This document shows, in pieces, positions 21,621 to 34,404 of a stretch of 64,000 nt of DNA. Every line of letters starts with the position of its first letter. Within the stretch, counting starts at the first letter, position 1. A program made the position numbers and the translations under genes. The notes beneath the pieces are model-generated. The model was not told where the DNA came from and did no database searches. It saw only the letters and a list, made by a program, of their open reading frames with translations. Source of the DNA: Mesocentrotus franciscanus (lineage: Eukaryota > Echinodermata > Echinoidea > Camarodonta > Strongylocentrotidae); contig CP137671.1 in NCBI GenBank assembly GCA_037976565.1, forward strand, positions 9,997,592 to 10,061,591, given 5' to 3'.

Positions 21621-23935
21621 TATTTAGGAGAACAAAACAAGTGAACGATTACCCGAGTTCGCGCTTTGCAGCGGCAAAACCCTAACAAATTAACCAAACA
21701 TTGAGACGGTGTCTTATACAAATTCTCCCTTCTTTGGTATTGTCCTTCGCTGGGATTAAAAAGAAAGGCGGAGAAAATGCGGTAGCTTTCATCTTCATCA
21801 GTAAATGATCAAGAAACTCTTGGTGAATGAATGAAAGAGGGAAACTTTTGTTCTTCTCCAAGTGAGGCCCATACAGTTTTGTAGGTATTAGTTACATTTT
21901 AACACTGGTGGATACATATAACTTCGAACGTACGTGCAAATTTAATATACATAATATTATGAATGAAATACTATAGTAAAAATAAAGACAAAGAAAGTCG
22001 GCACTTTGATGAAATGGGTACGTGTTACAGCACACAAACATCAAACCATGAAAATAACCTGCTGAAATTTCATGCAGGATGGGGCGTGGCTTAATAAGAG
22101 GAGTAGATTCTTTTATTTTCTTGTTGTTTTGTTTTCATCACGAAGCAACCATTTAAAAACGATATTGAACTTTTGAAGATGAATGCAAAAAGAAAGCATA
22201 ACCCCCTCCCTCCTTCCCTTCGCTGTAGAAAAACGTTTGCCTGGGTGGATCAATGTAGGTTTATTAAACCACTCTCATAGGCCCTACTATTAACAATAAC
22301 ATAAAAAATGCTTGTTTTGTTATGTGTTTTTTCATTTCTTTTACCTTATTTTAGACTTCGTAAATGAGAAACATTTCCTAGTAGGCCTATTTATCAAAAC
22401 CTTCTATTAAATTGAGGAGTACGAGTTTTAGCTGAAAATGAAAATGCGAAGAAACGTACTCCATAAAATTCCACCTCCCTGCATGGACCAACTAACACAG
22501 ATAGGAATCAATGAACTTTTAGGCCTGACCTACTTCGTATTCACGGACAGGTATGAGTGACTATTTTGATAACATTATATATGCATCAGCGGTGTAGAGC
22601 GATCCAATACAATTCAGGAATATTGAAATATACAAATATGACACGATCATAGCTATGTTCGAAAAATAAACACAAGGGCATTTTCAATAGTATGCCCCAT
22701 AGAAATCGTGTTCGGATTATGTAATATGACATTGTCATGTTCGAACATTTCAAGAGGCGACACACAAGGATATTGGAATTGCCTGAGGTTGATTTTTCGA
22801 AAGTTTTTGCGATGGTGTTATAATATATACATATATAATACGCTAATTCGATAGATATCAATTATTCATCAGCCTCTTTATATTTGAAATGTATCTTATA
22901 TTGTCAAAATGGGTAGACTTTTTCGTTTCCTTTTCTTTTTCAAGAATATACCCTTCCACGCGAACTTTTTGTAATCTATAATGACTATTTTAAGGCTTTG
23001 CACGAAATTTGCTAATGAACACAAATATTTATAGCTATATATTCATGAATTACATTGTAAACACATTTTGATGTAATTGAAAACAGGATCATCCTGCTTT
23101 TATTTGGTTTTTCCGTGGGCTGGAAGTTGCCCCAAAAAAGGAATAAATTCGAGTAAAATTTGTATCTGCCCTATACATCCTATAACTTTTGTGATGCATT
23201 AGTATTGGTTCTCAAACAGGAGAGTGACGTCATAAATTCCAAGATTCCTCGAGCACACAGAAAAATATTTATCCCCTGGTCGAATAAACCGCTAGAAGTA
23301 TTTATATGGTGTTTGAGCAAAGAAATCGAGGAGGGAGGGGGGGGGGGGTTGGTATTGGGGTAAATATGGTAAAGCACCAGCAATAACAGCAATGTGGCAT
23401 CAATACTATGTAACAAACAACGAACATACGTCTACTATAATCATTGCTGTTGAATGATACCATTATTCGTTGTGCATTATTTTGGTCAATTAAAAGTTGG
23501 CATTGAAACTGCTCAGATAATCAGAAAATCAATAGAAGTATGTTTTGGACGGAGTAATATATCAGACAGAGTAATATAATTTCTATAAAGAAGAATTTGA
23601 AGACGGTGTCAATATTTCTAAATTTATGTCTGTTTGTTTGTTTCTTTGTTTTACTTTGTTTTAATCTTAGTTCTGAAAAAAACTATGTCAAATAACATTC
23701 ACAGTATATGCAGATTGTTTTTATTGATCTTGTTTCTTATTTCTACCTATAAGGTGTTTCAATTTTTTTTAAAAATAAATCACAATAAATAATTCTGAAG
23801 ATGTAGTAGGCATACAAAATATAGTAAAATGAAATTAATTTTGAAGAATAAAGGGGTACCACATCCTCAGAGGGGAGGGGGGGGGGGAGGTTAGGCACTC
23901 CTGTTTGCTTTTCTTTCTAGTACCCGCCCCTTAAT
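21621..23935. other. Upstream flank of blimp1, no gene seen
   Basis: AT-rich. Holds the second copy of a dispersed repeat (22,690-22,820) and G-runs at about 23,331-23,348 and 23,872-23,887. No convincing exon. Confidence 0.5.
22690..22820. repeat. Dispersed ~130-bp repeat, copy 2
   Basis: Blocks ccccatagaaatcgtgttcg, gattatgtaatatgacattg, gttcgaacatttcaagagg, aaggatattggaattgcct and gttgatttttcgaaagtttt align with 9,510-9,650 and 26,695-26,815. Confidence 0.7.
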
Positions 23936-23938
23936 TAT

Positions 23939-24150
23939 GCATGACGTCACCTTCCTATAGTTTCGTTTTCGCCACTTTCCTTGTAATATTTGTCTCGCGG
24001 TGGTTTGTTGCACATTCGAGATAAAGAATGAGGCTGTCCAAAGTACGACACGTCTTTCCTAGAAAGCGAAAGTGTCCCCGGCTTCAACCGCATCCAGAAT
24101 GCTTCCGGCGTTTTGTAAGGAGACGCCAAATACCGTTACCATGGTAACAC
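23939..24150. promoter_or_regulatory. Cluster of CRE, Blimp1-type and RFX X-box motifs
   Basis: Within 210 bp: TGACGTCA (23,942-23,949, perfect CRE/ATF palindrome), AAGCGAAAGTG (24,064-24,074, full match to the Blimp1/PRDI consensus MAGYGAAAGYK), and GTTACCATGGTAAC (24,135-24,148, perfect RFX X-box palindrome). It lies 2.6-2.8 kb upstream of the candidate blimp1 start. Motif matches are seen directly; regulatory use is inference. Confidence 0.4.
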
Positions 24151-24319
24151 AAAGTAATTTCAACAACATCAACATTATCAACTACATATTGTGCAAAAAG
24201 TCAATATATATTTCAAAAGTATTTATCCGTCTTTATGTAAGAAAAGGCAACGGTTAGTTATCCGATCGTTAAAAGACGATATAATGAAGTTCTGGAAATG
24301 ATTTTCTTTGATGTATTCA

Positions 24320-24400
24320 GAAATTAATAATAATAATAATAATACAATATTTATAAAGCGCATAATAAACAGTCTGTTTCTTTATGTGCTGTACAAGCAT
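24320..24400 (-). mobile_element. SINE/LINE 3' tail, minus strand
   Basis: Read on the minus strand: gcttgtacagcacataaaga, then a gcgctttataaatattgt block and (ATT)n. This is the 3' terminus typical of CR1/L2-type LINEs and their SINEs, as also at 30.5 and 56.6 kb. Only the tail is recognisable. Confidence 0.65.
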
Positions 24401-24537
24401 GAATGGCAATTCGAGAAATATAATCACAAAAAGAAATCATAGAAAGGAATCATAGAGGTAAATACGCCCCGAATCACCCTAGTTCAGTAATACTGCACCC
24501 CTCTCTTCATAATAACTAATTTGATTCGTTCTGTTAA

Positions 24538-24880
24538 GAAGAAGAAAAAAAGAAGAAGAAGAGGAAGAAGAGGGAGAAAAAGAAGAAGAAGAAGAAGAAG
24601 GAGAAGAAGAAGAAGAAAAAGGAGGAAGAAGAAGAAAAAGTAGAAGGAGAAGAAGAAGAAGAAGAAGAAGAAGAAGAAGGAGAAGAAGAAGAAGAAGAAA
24701 AAGGAGGAAGAAGAAGAAAAAGTAGAAGGAGAAGAAGAAGAAGAAAAAGGAGGAAGAAGAAAAAGGAGGAAGAAGAAGAAAAAGTAGAAGGGGAAGAAGA
24801 AGAATAACAAGGAGAAGAAGGAGAAAGAAGAAGAAAAGGAAGAAAGAAGGAGAAAAAGAAGAAAGAGTAGAAGAAGATGA
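24538..24880. repeat. (GAA)n purine tract, ~340 bp
   Basis: Nearly pure purine on the + strand, with internal higher-order duplication (aggaggaagaagaagaaaaa blocks recur). The minus-strand open frames of F/S/L repeats are not genes. Such tracts can form triplex (H-DNA). Confidence 0.95.
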
Positions 24881-24889
24881 TGAATATGA

Positions 24890-26075
24890 CCACGACGGCG
24901 CAAAACAACAAACATGACACCTAAAACGACAACGAGGAAAAAGAAGAAATTCTCTCTTGAGAATTTCAGAAACTGGGAAAAAAACTTCTTGAATTTCCCC
25001 ATTTGGACATAATCAAAATAAAACATGGTAAGCAAATAAAACATCATCATATTTTTTAGCAAATCATGTTTCCAACATTTTGACATTGAATATTATTCAA
25101 TCCTATTTTTATAAGCCTAACCCAACAGTAATTTCGCTTTTTAAACTTCCTCTATAGATACTCATAGTTGTTTGTTTCTTTGTTGTTGTTTATTTTTTCG
25201 TTCCGGTGTTTACAGTGTTGTTTGATTTTTTAGTAAACCTCTGGAAACGCCTATTCATGACATCTAAAAATAACCCAAAGATTACGGAAGTCCTATGCCG
25301 CAATTTCTGTACGAAAAAACTACCGAATGGAAACCAGATCATATTATGACATACATAACCGTTGATTTTAAAAAATAAGACTAATGTGGAATCATTTAAT
25401 TACATGCGGGTGTTTTTCCTTCCTATTATGAAACAAAAACACAAAGTACGAGGATGGAAACTTAACGAGAGGGTTACCACATAATATACACTTCCACACA
25501 CGCTATGATTGTTTCCGAATAACATTCTTCTCAAAGGTTTAAATATCTAGAAAACTTGATAAATCTTTGTTTGTAATGATGAAAATGTAAATATACTTCG
25601 GTCTATTTCTTTCCTTGTTTATATCTTTTCTCTTATTCTAATGAAATAATATAAATGCAAATACAGAGCAAACTAGAGGCTTAATTGTAGCAATGGCGGA
25701 CTGCACGAAGGGGGTACTAACTGACACAAGATAGGGGGGAAATGATAATCGCATGATTAGTGGTATTTATTGTTGGCGCCATTTCACACACCGCATTTTA
25801 ATTTGGTGTTTCTTCTTCGAGACTCGGAACCAAATAAGAGGGAGTGAGGATACACCTCCACCACTGCGGTATGGAAAAAAAAATCGGAAGCTGAACTAGT
25901 CTTCTTCAAAATAATCTGCATTTCGTTCGTTAACATTATATATAGGCCTATACCGGACGGCATTAACTTGATATAAATTTATTTGTATTTCATCTTGCGT
26001 AAATAGCAGAATGGAGGAAGGGGACAAACATTCATTGATAAAAATCATTATTTTTGCGCAATGAACCTTTTTTCT
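24890..26075. other. No gene seen
   Basis: AT-rich intergenic sequence; isolated ttggcgccatttcacaca near 25,775. Nothing else supportable. Confidence 0.5.
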
Positions 26076-26295
26076 TCTTTCTTCTTTCTTCTTCTTCTTC
26101 TCCTTCTTCTTCTTCTCCTTCTTCTTTTTTTTCTCCTCCTTCTCCCCCTCCTTCTTGAAGTTCTTCTCATCTTGTTCTTTTTTTTCCTACTACTTCTTCT
26201 TCTTCATTATCATCTTCTTCTTCTTCTTCTTCTCCCTTTTCTTCTTCTTCTTCCTTTTCTTCTTCTTCTCCATCATCATCATCTTCTTCTAAGTT
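26076..26295. repeat. (CTT)n pyrimidine tract
   Basis: Repeated cttcttctt with cttctccttctt variants, ending in (CAT)n. It is the mirror of the (GAA)n tract 1.2 kb to the left, so the two could pair as a long imperfect inverted repeat. Confidence 0.93.
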
Positions 26296-26496
26296 CTAGA
26301 ACCGCCCTGATCATAAACCGTTAAATTATGTGGCCGAATACTAACGAGGCCTATGACCTATTGTGCATGTGAAAGGAAACGATATGACATTGGCTTGCGG
26401 TGACGAGAAAGCGGCTGAGTAAAAGCAAGCCCGGATGTTTTCAAGTTTGTACACGTGAGATCATAAGGATAAAATTGGTCAGCCCATCATTAGCAT

Positions 26497-26510
26497 GTTG
26501 CTATGGCAAC
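26497..26510. promoter_or_regulatory. RFX X-box-like site
   Basis: GTTGCTATGGCAAC, one mismatch from the GTTRCCATGGYAAC X-box palindrome. It lies 2.4 kb from the perfect site at 24,135. Confidence 0.35.
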
Positions 26511-26694
26511 ACTTCCAGTTGAAACGACGGACGTAAAATTGAATGAGTGCACATGTTTTTGTTAAAGTTAGGAATACACCAACAAGATATTTTCTTCTTT
26601 TTCCTTTTGCTTATTACTCGATCTAAACTACTTTCCAAAATATCAACACGGGGCAATATCAATACCCCCCGCCCCCACACTTTAAAAAAAATAC

Positions 26695-26815
26695 ATCCCA
26701 TAGAGTCATATTCAGATTACGTAATACGTCATTGCAATATTCGCATATTTCACTAGACAATGGACAGCCTATTGAAATTGCCCATGTTGATTTTGGGGAA
26801 GTCTCTGAGATCTTA
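26695..26815. repeat. Dispersed ~130-bp repeat, copy 3
   Basis: atcccatagagtcatattca, gattacgtaatacgtcattg, attgaaattgcccatgttga and ggggaagtctctgagat align with the other two copies. Confidence 0.65.
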
Positions 26816-29080
26816 TTTTTGTAAGTTTTTTTTTGTTTTTTTAATAAAAATTGTGCCCTTCCCTTTAGTACATAATCCCTGGATTCACCACAGAACAAGG
26901 GTTTGACGCCCTTTTTTATTAAAAATGAGATCCATCGATTTCTTCTAGACTGGCAATATGTCTGCTGAAGTGAGGGTATCTCGGTTGAAATTAATCTAAT
27001 ACCAGTAATAATCATTGTCATTAACCCTCTATCTATTGCTGAGAAATGGTGTCGCAGGCTTGATATCAAAACGGGATAAAATTTGTATGTCATCACCATG
27101 AACTAATGACGCTACTGCGCGTTTTCTATAACGAAACCTAGATAGACAAAGAATTACCTCCTTTGTTAATTCATAAATGCAAATATTAAAAAAATGCACA
27201 ACCTTGGAAGAATAGAAATTATCTCCCTTTTTTGTTAGTGCTTGTATAACTTTTCCATATGGTTTTAAGATAGGATTACATGAATAATTGATTTTCTGTA
27301 AGTGAATTGCCTCAAGCGATTAAAACAAATGATTTCAATGAATTGCTCGTGTTTATCGTTACAAAATTTGTAGGGTATTATACTGATTACATGTATTGCT
27401 CTTAAAAGGACTGCCCTAAGGCAACGTTCACTTTGCCTTCAATTGAATGATTGATTAATCACTGTTGCTATATCGTAGCATTTATTAACACTATTTGATA
27501 TGATTTGATATTATGATTATTATTATTATTATTATCATCATTATTGTTATTGGTATCATAATCATCATTATTATTTTCTTCATCATCATCATCAAGAAGT
27601 CTTTTTTTTATCGAACCGCATGCTGATGAGGAGGGCGACCGCCCTCTATTTGCATGTCGTCGAAAGTGAAACAAACATCTCATCCAGACGTCGTCAAGGA
27701 CTTCATCAATGACTTCGTCAAACAAGGGCAGGTGCAGAGAAAAATGAAAGCCCTTGTGAAACACAAACAGACTTTCAGAGAAATATTGTTTTGGTTCTCT
27801 TTCTCTCTCTCTCTCTCTCTCTCATAAATGGATTCGGTAGACATTCAGGGGAAGTCCCATTACAATGCAAGTGCCAATATTTGTTTATAGATATATTTAA
27901 TTTGTATGATCTATATTGCTTTCATTAATTACGGATTATACATTACAGCATGGATGTTGATATTTCCTTGGTACCCCTCAAGCATCTTGTTCTGCACCTG
28001 TTCTATTCCGTAGTCACTTTAATGTTTTCATATATCATGCTCTTTCCAGTTGTGTACTTTATTTCAATCAATCGCTTTTCTTGTCTATCTAATCCCTTCT
28101 TTCTTTTTCGACAACCACCGATCAATCTTTCCTAAATTTAAAGATTCTTAATACAACCATGACAATGGCCATGGAACTTTCAAATGGAGCTCACCCTGCA
28201 TGATCTTTTCCTCATGGATGCTTCTATACTCTGCCATTAAACAAAATCCTTCTACTAGTACTTCTGTCATTCAGGGCTGGCATGGTATTAAGGCATTTTT
28301 TTTTTGGTTCGTTGGTCCCTTTTTGTAGAGAGTGCAATCACCTGTTAAAATATCACTCTCCTATATACCAGTAAGCTTAAAAAGCAATTCCCCACTGTAT
28401 TCCCGCCTTTTCCCCGCCTTTTGTTTCAACTTCCTTACTTATTTCGGGTGGTCGCTTCAAAGTCGAATTAGCAATCACCCACCCAAAATACAACAACCCC
28501 CCCCCCCCTCACAAAAAAGACGAAAAAGTGATGTTTACAGACAATCCTGGCAACTTTTCAAAGTTCATGGAACTTTTTGGATAATCATACAATACATGTT
28601 TGCACGAGGACTTCGTCGATTTTTATCCTTGAACGGGTGCGATTAAGAATTGTTTTTTAAATATTGTTTCCACCTTAATACCACAGAGTGATCGTGATCT
28701 TCTTGGAAAATTAATAACGGTACTGCGGAGGTGAAAAAAAGACAAAAGGACAAATTCACAATGTATATTACTGTATAAAAAGCCTTGGGGAAAGCGCATG
28801 TAAATTCTATACACTTTAATTTAGAACGCCTCGAAAATGATATGTTACAGGGATAAGCAATTTATAGACTAAAGAAAAAAAAGTCATGTGAAGTGATGAT
28901 CAAACCATATCCCCCCAAACCGTGCTCTTCCACTCCCCCTTTCTCCTCTCAAGCTCTCGATCTTCCCACCGTTCACTCTTCCCCTATACCTTCCTACTTT
29001 CTCTCTCATATTTGATATCCTTCCACTTTATCTCTCTAATCCATTCTCTCTATATATCCCTCTATTTATTTCTCTTTCTC
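26816..29080. other. No gene seen
   Basis: AT-rich, with (ATT)n/(ATC)n triplets at about 27,505-27,600, a (CT)n run at 27,800-27,823 and a C-run near 28,498-28,509. The 98-codon minus frame at 27,468-27,764 owes its N/D runs to the triplets. Confidence 0.55.
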
Positions 29081-29084
29081 CTAA

Positions 29085-29215
29085 ATATTCCCCCTTGCAC
29101 CCCTTCTCTCTCTCTCTCTCTCACTCTCTCTCTCTCTCTCTCTCTATCTCTTTTTCTATCTCTCTGTCTTTCTGTATCTGTCTTTACCCCCCCCCCTCTC
29201 CCTCTCCCTCACTCT
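29085..29215. repeat. (CT)n tract
   Basis: ctctctctct runs interrupted by single A or G bases, then a short C-run. Confidence 0.9.
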
Positions 29216-29744
29216 CTCTTGAAAACTAATACCAACTGATTTATTTCCAGTTCATTTTGCACAGATAAAACCGTCTGGTAAGAGGTTGTAGGACATTTTA
29301 GTCTTCCATGTTGATGTGCATTGAAATCGCTCTCAAGAAATTTGTCTTTAATCATGTTAATTAGTGAAGTCATCGACTCAAACAATGATTAACTTGACAT
29401 GTCGGCAGATATCAAAAGCGGATAGCTTACACAAGGGTGGCTACATAGACTAATCTGAAACATACTCCATGCTGACTATACTCGCATCGAACATGAGTCA
29501 TTTACGAGATTGAACAATCTCGATCTTTATCTGTCGATAAAAATGTATCAATACATAACCAGACAGTTCGTCTGTTTGCGCGGGGGTTAATACATGAAAT
29601 AAGAGAATGGGGGATGTCGGATTTACAGGTAAACTAAACACCCAAAGCCCTTCGTCCAACTTGAATCTTTTGTCCAAGCACAATACAAATCTGATATTTA
29701 AAGAGGTTGGTAACAAATTAACCGGCCTGTTGTGAACACAACGG

Positions 29745-29880
29745 CTTGAATGGAGGGACAAGGGCGAAGCGAGGCCGCGGCTTTTGACCAGGCGGGTGGC
29801 GGTATTGTTCCCCTCAAGTATCGGCTCCTGCGAAGTGGTCAGCTCCGCCGTTCGCTCATAAAAGGATCACTTTACTAAGC
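29745..29880. promoter_or_regulatory. GC-rich island, possible regulatory element
   Basis: gaagcgaggccgcggctttt, accaggcgggtggcggtat and ctcctgcgaagtggtcagct stand out from the AT-rich surroundings, followed by cataaaagg. No coding signal on either strand. Call rests on composition alone. Confidence 0.2.
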
Positions 29881-30232
29881 CGTGTTTGTGGAAAGTGTTA
29901 GCACCTATTTTCATTAGAGCAAGAACACGCAGTTTAAGTAGCCTTTCCTTTGAAGGCTTTGAATTTCTCCCGATTATTGCCGAGTTATATTTACTAACTC
30001 CTCCAAAAGGTCTTGCCCTTACGTATACGACTCACGCTTATCTCAGTGTTAATGCACTTTTATTGCACCGACAATAAAATAATGGATCAAGTAGAACAGA
30101 CGATAGGGTCTTTCACCAAAACAATATGCTATTTCGGCAAAAAAACAGAATAAAGGCAAAGATTTTCATCGTTCAAGAGGCTATATTGCAATTAGTACAT
30201 CAGGGGAAATGCATGCTAATATATTTTAATGT

Positions 30233-30547
30233 GTCGTAGTCGAGTGGTTTAAGCTCTTGACTTGTAATTCAACGGTCGTGGTTCGACCCCAGACACGGCA
30301 CTAATGTCCTTTGGCAAGGCATTAATCTACATTTGCCACTCAATACCCCAAGAGAGAAATGGGGACCCGGTAGGATGACGAAAGCATTTGTGTTAGAAAT
30401 TGCCTATGCCCTCACGGTGACCATATGGTAGGAATACTCCCCAGGGAGTGGAGATGTTGCATATTGTGCGTGAATGAATCCGATGACCGGGGTAATACTA
30501 TTTGCAAAGCGCTTAGAGACAGTATTATTATTAATATTATTATTATA
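30233..30547 (+). mobile_element. Full-length tRNA-derived SINE
   Basis: The head (30,233-30,301) folds roughly like a tRNA. Acceptor-like ends tgtcgta/cacggca pair, the A-box region is agtcgagtggtttaagct, the B-box region ggttcgacccc, and the anticodon loop suggests TGT (Thr-like) with one extra base. The body follows (gtcctttggcaaggcattaa, ggggacccggtaggatg, tcacggtgacca), then a LINE-type 3' end gcaaagcgcttagagacagt with (ATT)n tail. TAATGT on both sides may be a short target duplication. Its body recurs in part at 48,518-48,625. Confidence 0.82.
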
Positions 30548-31260
30548 ATGTATTGAACATTTTGAGTATTCAGGATAACTTGTAAAGAAATTAGCAATTA
30601 TGAGATTTTCAATATTCTTTGATACATTCTTGAATCTTACAGTTTATACATGCAGTGATTACACACAAGATGCATCAATATTAATTCTAGCTTCAATGAA
30701 AACCTAATGAATAAAGTGAGTAGAGGGATATTCCAGCTTTTCGAAAGAAAACGGAATTTGCCAGAGTACTAATAAGGCATTAGACAGGTTTTCTAACGTA
30801 TTCAAATTTGTATGCATACTTTTTAAACGAAGGTTGTTCTTGACAACCTGAAGGCTTGTCCGAGGCTTGCCCGACATAGCAAATAAATATTGCTTGCAGA
30901 TTGGATTCCAAGTGTTGAAGTTCATTCATTAATAACACTAACGGGTTAATGGAATACCTCGTTACTAGGTCCCCAAGAAAAGAAACATCCATAAATTTGA
31001 ATACGTTAGTAAACCGGTCTATAAGTATATCAACAAAATTAGTGCAAACTAACTAATATTCAAAAAAACAAAGAAATAAATTAGATTAAATATTACGAAA
31101 GCCACCTGCTGTATTCAGACTGCACATCTATCACCTGTACTACTACAATAGAAAAATATTAATTCCAATTAAAAAGATAATAATTATAAATCGTATACAT
31201 AAAACTCATAACCATACAGGCGGGAATCATGGAAAGGGGAAACATGCTTCTTATGATAAC
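30548..31260. other. No gene seen
   Basis: AT-rich; short open frames on the minus strand are not supported by any family similarity. Confidence 0.5.
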
Positions 31261-31261
31261 T

Positions 31262-31322
31262 TTTCTTATCTATCTCCCCCTCTCTGTATTTCCGACTGCT
31301 CCACCCCCTCCACCCCCTCCCC

Positions 31323-31392
<70 letters not shown>

Positions 31393-31405
31393 TTCCTCTC
31401 TTCGT
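31262..31405. repeat. (CT)n tract
   Basis: Pyrimidine-rich, with ccaccccctccaccccctcc preceding ctctctctct runs. Confidence 0.92.
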
Positions 31406-31889
31406 CCTTTTTTCCATTAACAAAACCATGTACTATCGTCATGCCTCATCGTCATGATTGTATAGGCCATCACCGGCCGTAAAAAGAACTATTGTATTGG
31501 ACTGAACAGATTTTCCACAAGCCTTTCTCCTGCCTCATCTGCATTGTTTGCAGGTCACTATTTTCAATTCTGCTTTAGATATATCACCCTATCACCCTAG
31601 TTCATCTTGCTTTAGGCACAGAATGTTATCGTGAATATCCCAAATAACTTTCTGTAGTCATTTATACAAAGCACTTGAGCCGGGATCAACGGAATGGGTG
31701 ATTGATCTACAGGCATTATATTAGCAAACAGTATCGTCAGTGGAGTAACAATTGAAGAGTTTAAAATCTCTCCTACCGCCAGTTCAATGTGGTCTCTTTT
31801 AGTCGTACCCCTTTTCCTTTTACGCAAAACACAAGTGAGTGGGAGTAGCATCGCTTGGTTTTTTACTCTCTAAACTCTTCAGGTATACA

Positions 31890-32132
31890 CCCCCCCCCCT
31901 CTCTCTCTCTCTCTCTCTGTCTCTCTTTCTCTCTTTCTCTCTATCTCTTTCTCTCCATCTGCCCCTCCTCCCATTTATCCCACCCTCTCTCTCTCTCTCT
32001 CTCTCTATCTTTCCATTTGTTGTTCTCTCCCTAGCTACTGTGCATCTTTGATTCTCTCAATATCGTTCTCTCTCTGTTCCTCTTCAATTATTAGTGCGCC
32101 CGTCTATCTATTTCTCTTTCATATTTCCCCCG

Positions 32133-32163
<31 letters not shown>

Positions 32164-32245
32164 CTAGACTATCAACTCCCCCCTTCTTCTTCTTCTTCTT
32201 CTCTCTCTCTCTCTCTCTCTCTCTTTCCCTCTCTATCTCTCGATC
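31890..32245. repeat. Cluster of (CT)n tracts with (CTT)n
   Basis: Three (CT)n blocks (31,895-31,960; 31,985-32,010; 32,130-32,235) and a short cttcttcttctt run. Frames across it are composition products. Confidence 0.9.
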
Positions 32246-34400
32246 CCAACCGACCCTTCGATTCCCTCTCCTCCCAAATGCAGGAAACATAAAAGTGTAA
32301 CCCGATATGATTACAACCAAGCAAAACCTGATTACCAACGCAAGATACCCGTCATCCTTCATTATCTCCTCATAACCCTAATTATTATCATCAATTCAAT
32401 CCAACGTTTCAAAGTCCAACCCTCTTTACGAAAGTATCAACAGCGCATCGAAAGCGGACTGGTTGAGGGGTCAAAAATCAGGGCAATACTATAGAGGCGG
32501 GCTTTTGACATTCATTTCTCGTGAAAGCATCGAAAGTCGACATATAGCAGCTTCAAGTGTATAGCACGCAGCGCATAGATATTACCGTCTTCAATGCATG
32601 CAGTTCCCCCTCTTTTCTCTTTTCGTCTGTCTAGTCGTTATGAAAGCGAGACTATAGCATGAAAGAAAACGAGTTTTTTTATACGATTTGCAAAACTCGC
32701 TGCACCTGCACTGATGTTTGTTCAAAATTTGTAATCGAAATGCCCCATTATTGACTCAACTTTCGAAACCTTCCGTATCATAATGATTTGTCCCTTTAGT
32801 TTCAATCATTATTATAGTCATTTGAAAGTGAGCTTCGTTAATTAAATATGATTAGAACTGAAAATCCTTGACTCTTGCATTCGTATTTCTCGTAAATACT
32901 TCCCGTTTTTTAAAATTGAATATGGTTGATAAAAATAGACACTGGAATCGACCAGTTTGCTTCCGCGTTTACCAGTGTATATACGGAATCATCATGAGAA
33001 ATATAATTATAGAATAGTAATTGAGCCCATTGTTGATGAACTGGACTAACATTAGAGCTCACAGTCACTTTATATTCTCCATAGCTACTTTTTTTAGGGG
33101 GCGTTTAAAAGACGATACGTTACTTTTTAATACCAGAATGAGCAAACGAAAAATGCCCCTCCCTTAATATAACCTAATATACACTTTTCAAATTTTAGAG
33201 CCAAAAACACCTGGAAAAAATCAGACAACTTTTGTTTCGCTTGTCGGAATATAATTCGAAACTGCCCCCCCCCCCTCCATCCCCACGTTTTCTCAACCCT
33301 GGACTCGCCCCAGCTCCCCTGGTCACTGTCTTGTCAATAACCAACTTTTGATTAAACGCCATTTTAAAACTGGAGAGAAATTACGAAAGAAGAGAATCGA
33401 AACTTTTTGGTAGCTCATAAAAGTGATTACCACTGCTTTAATTACTAAATGGAAGCTACGATTTGCACTAATTGCTCATAAATAGCTTTGAAAGAGCAAA
33501 ACAAAATTAAAGTCTTTTTAATATAAAATTGAGGAATATTCTTAACATAGCATATTCTGTGTATTCAACCCAATCGTATTGTATTCACATGTATTTGTAT
33601 ATTGTATATATTTGTTTTTATGCCCACGCATTACTGTCATTTATTCATCTGTGTTCTATTTTTAATTGTGAAATTTCTTTGTTTGTATTTCCACACAGGA
33701 CTCTTCTTGTTATTCTAAAGCAGTGCGTTTGGCTCTGCAAGACTATCCTGTTTTTAAACGTAATAAAATTAATAAATAGAATGAATAGTACACGTTCAGA
33801 TATACTTGATCACCTAAAATTGCTCGTGTAAAATTGATGCAGTAGTAGATTTGCAATGTTCAAATGGTGATGGATAATATAGTGAAAGACTTAAAATCTG
33901 AAATGCGAGGCTAGTTTTCTTCATACCCCCACCACCACCACCATCACCTCACTCCCCCGTCTGCTAATCGAACAAAGTTAGTTGCATGTATTAATGCTTG
34001 AATTCACAGTCTCAGTCATTTTGAAGTTCTATTTATTTCATATTGGATAACAATTCCCATATCGTATATTGTATGTGATGCTATCATAATATGTTTTTTC
34101 TTATTTGAATTATACCCCGATGACGATTTCTCTGTGATCAGCTACAGAAAACTAAGGAATTCCTAACTTCAATAACACTCGACCCAGCACAACACTTACC
34201 CCCAAACCCAATCGCAGTCTTATAACCCAAACCCTAGCATCGCATATACTTGTGACAAAGTAAAACCTTGCGCAAACACAATCAAACACCGTTATCCCTT
34301 TTCCTCGAATTCATTCCCGTGTGCTAATTTTGATACCACTAACCGGTTTAGAGTGATCCGTTATTTGCCCCAGCGACAATTGCTCCGGACTTTCTTTCGT
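32246..34400. other. No gene seen
   Basis: AT-rich; a C-run at about 33,266-33,276. The 100-codon + frame at 33,529-33,831 has no recognised similarity. Confidence 0.5.
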
Positions 34401-34404
34401 CAAA

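Noticed and set aside
24484..25086. 200-codon minus-strand frame rich in F, S and L
   Set aside because: It is the translation of a (GAA)n/(CTT)n microsatellite; the complexity is too low and there is no domain.
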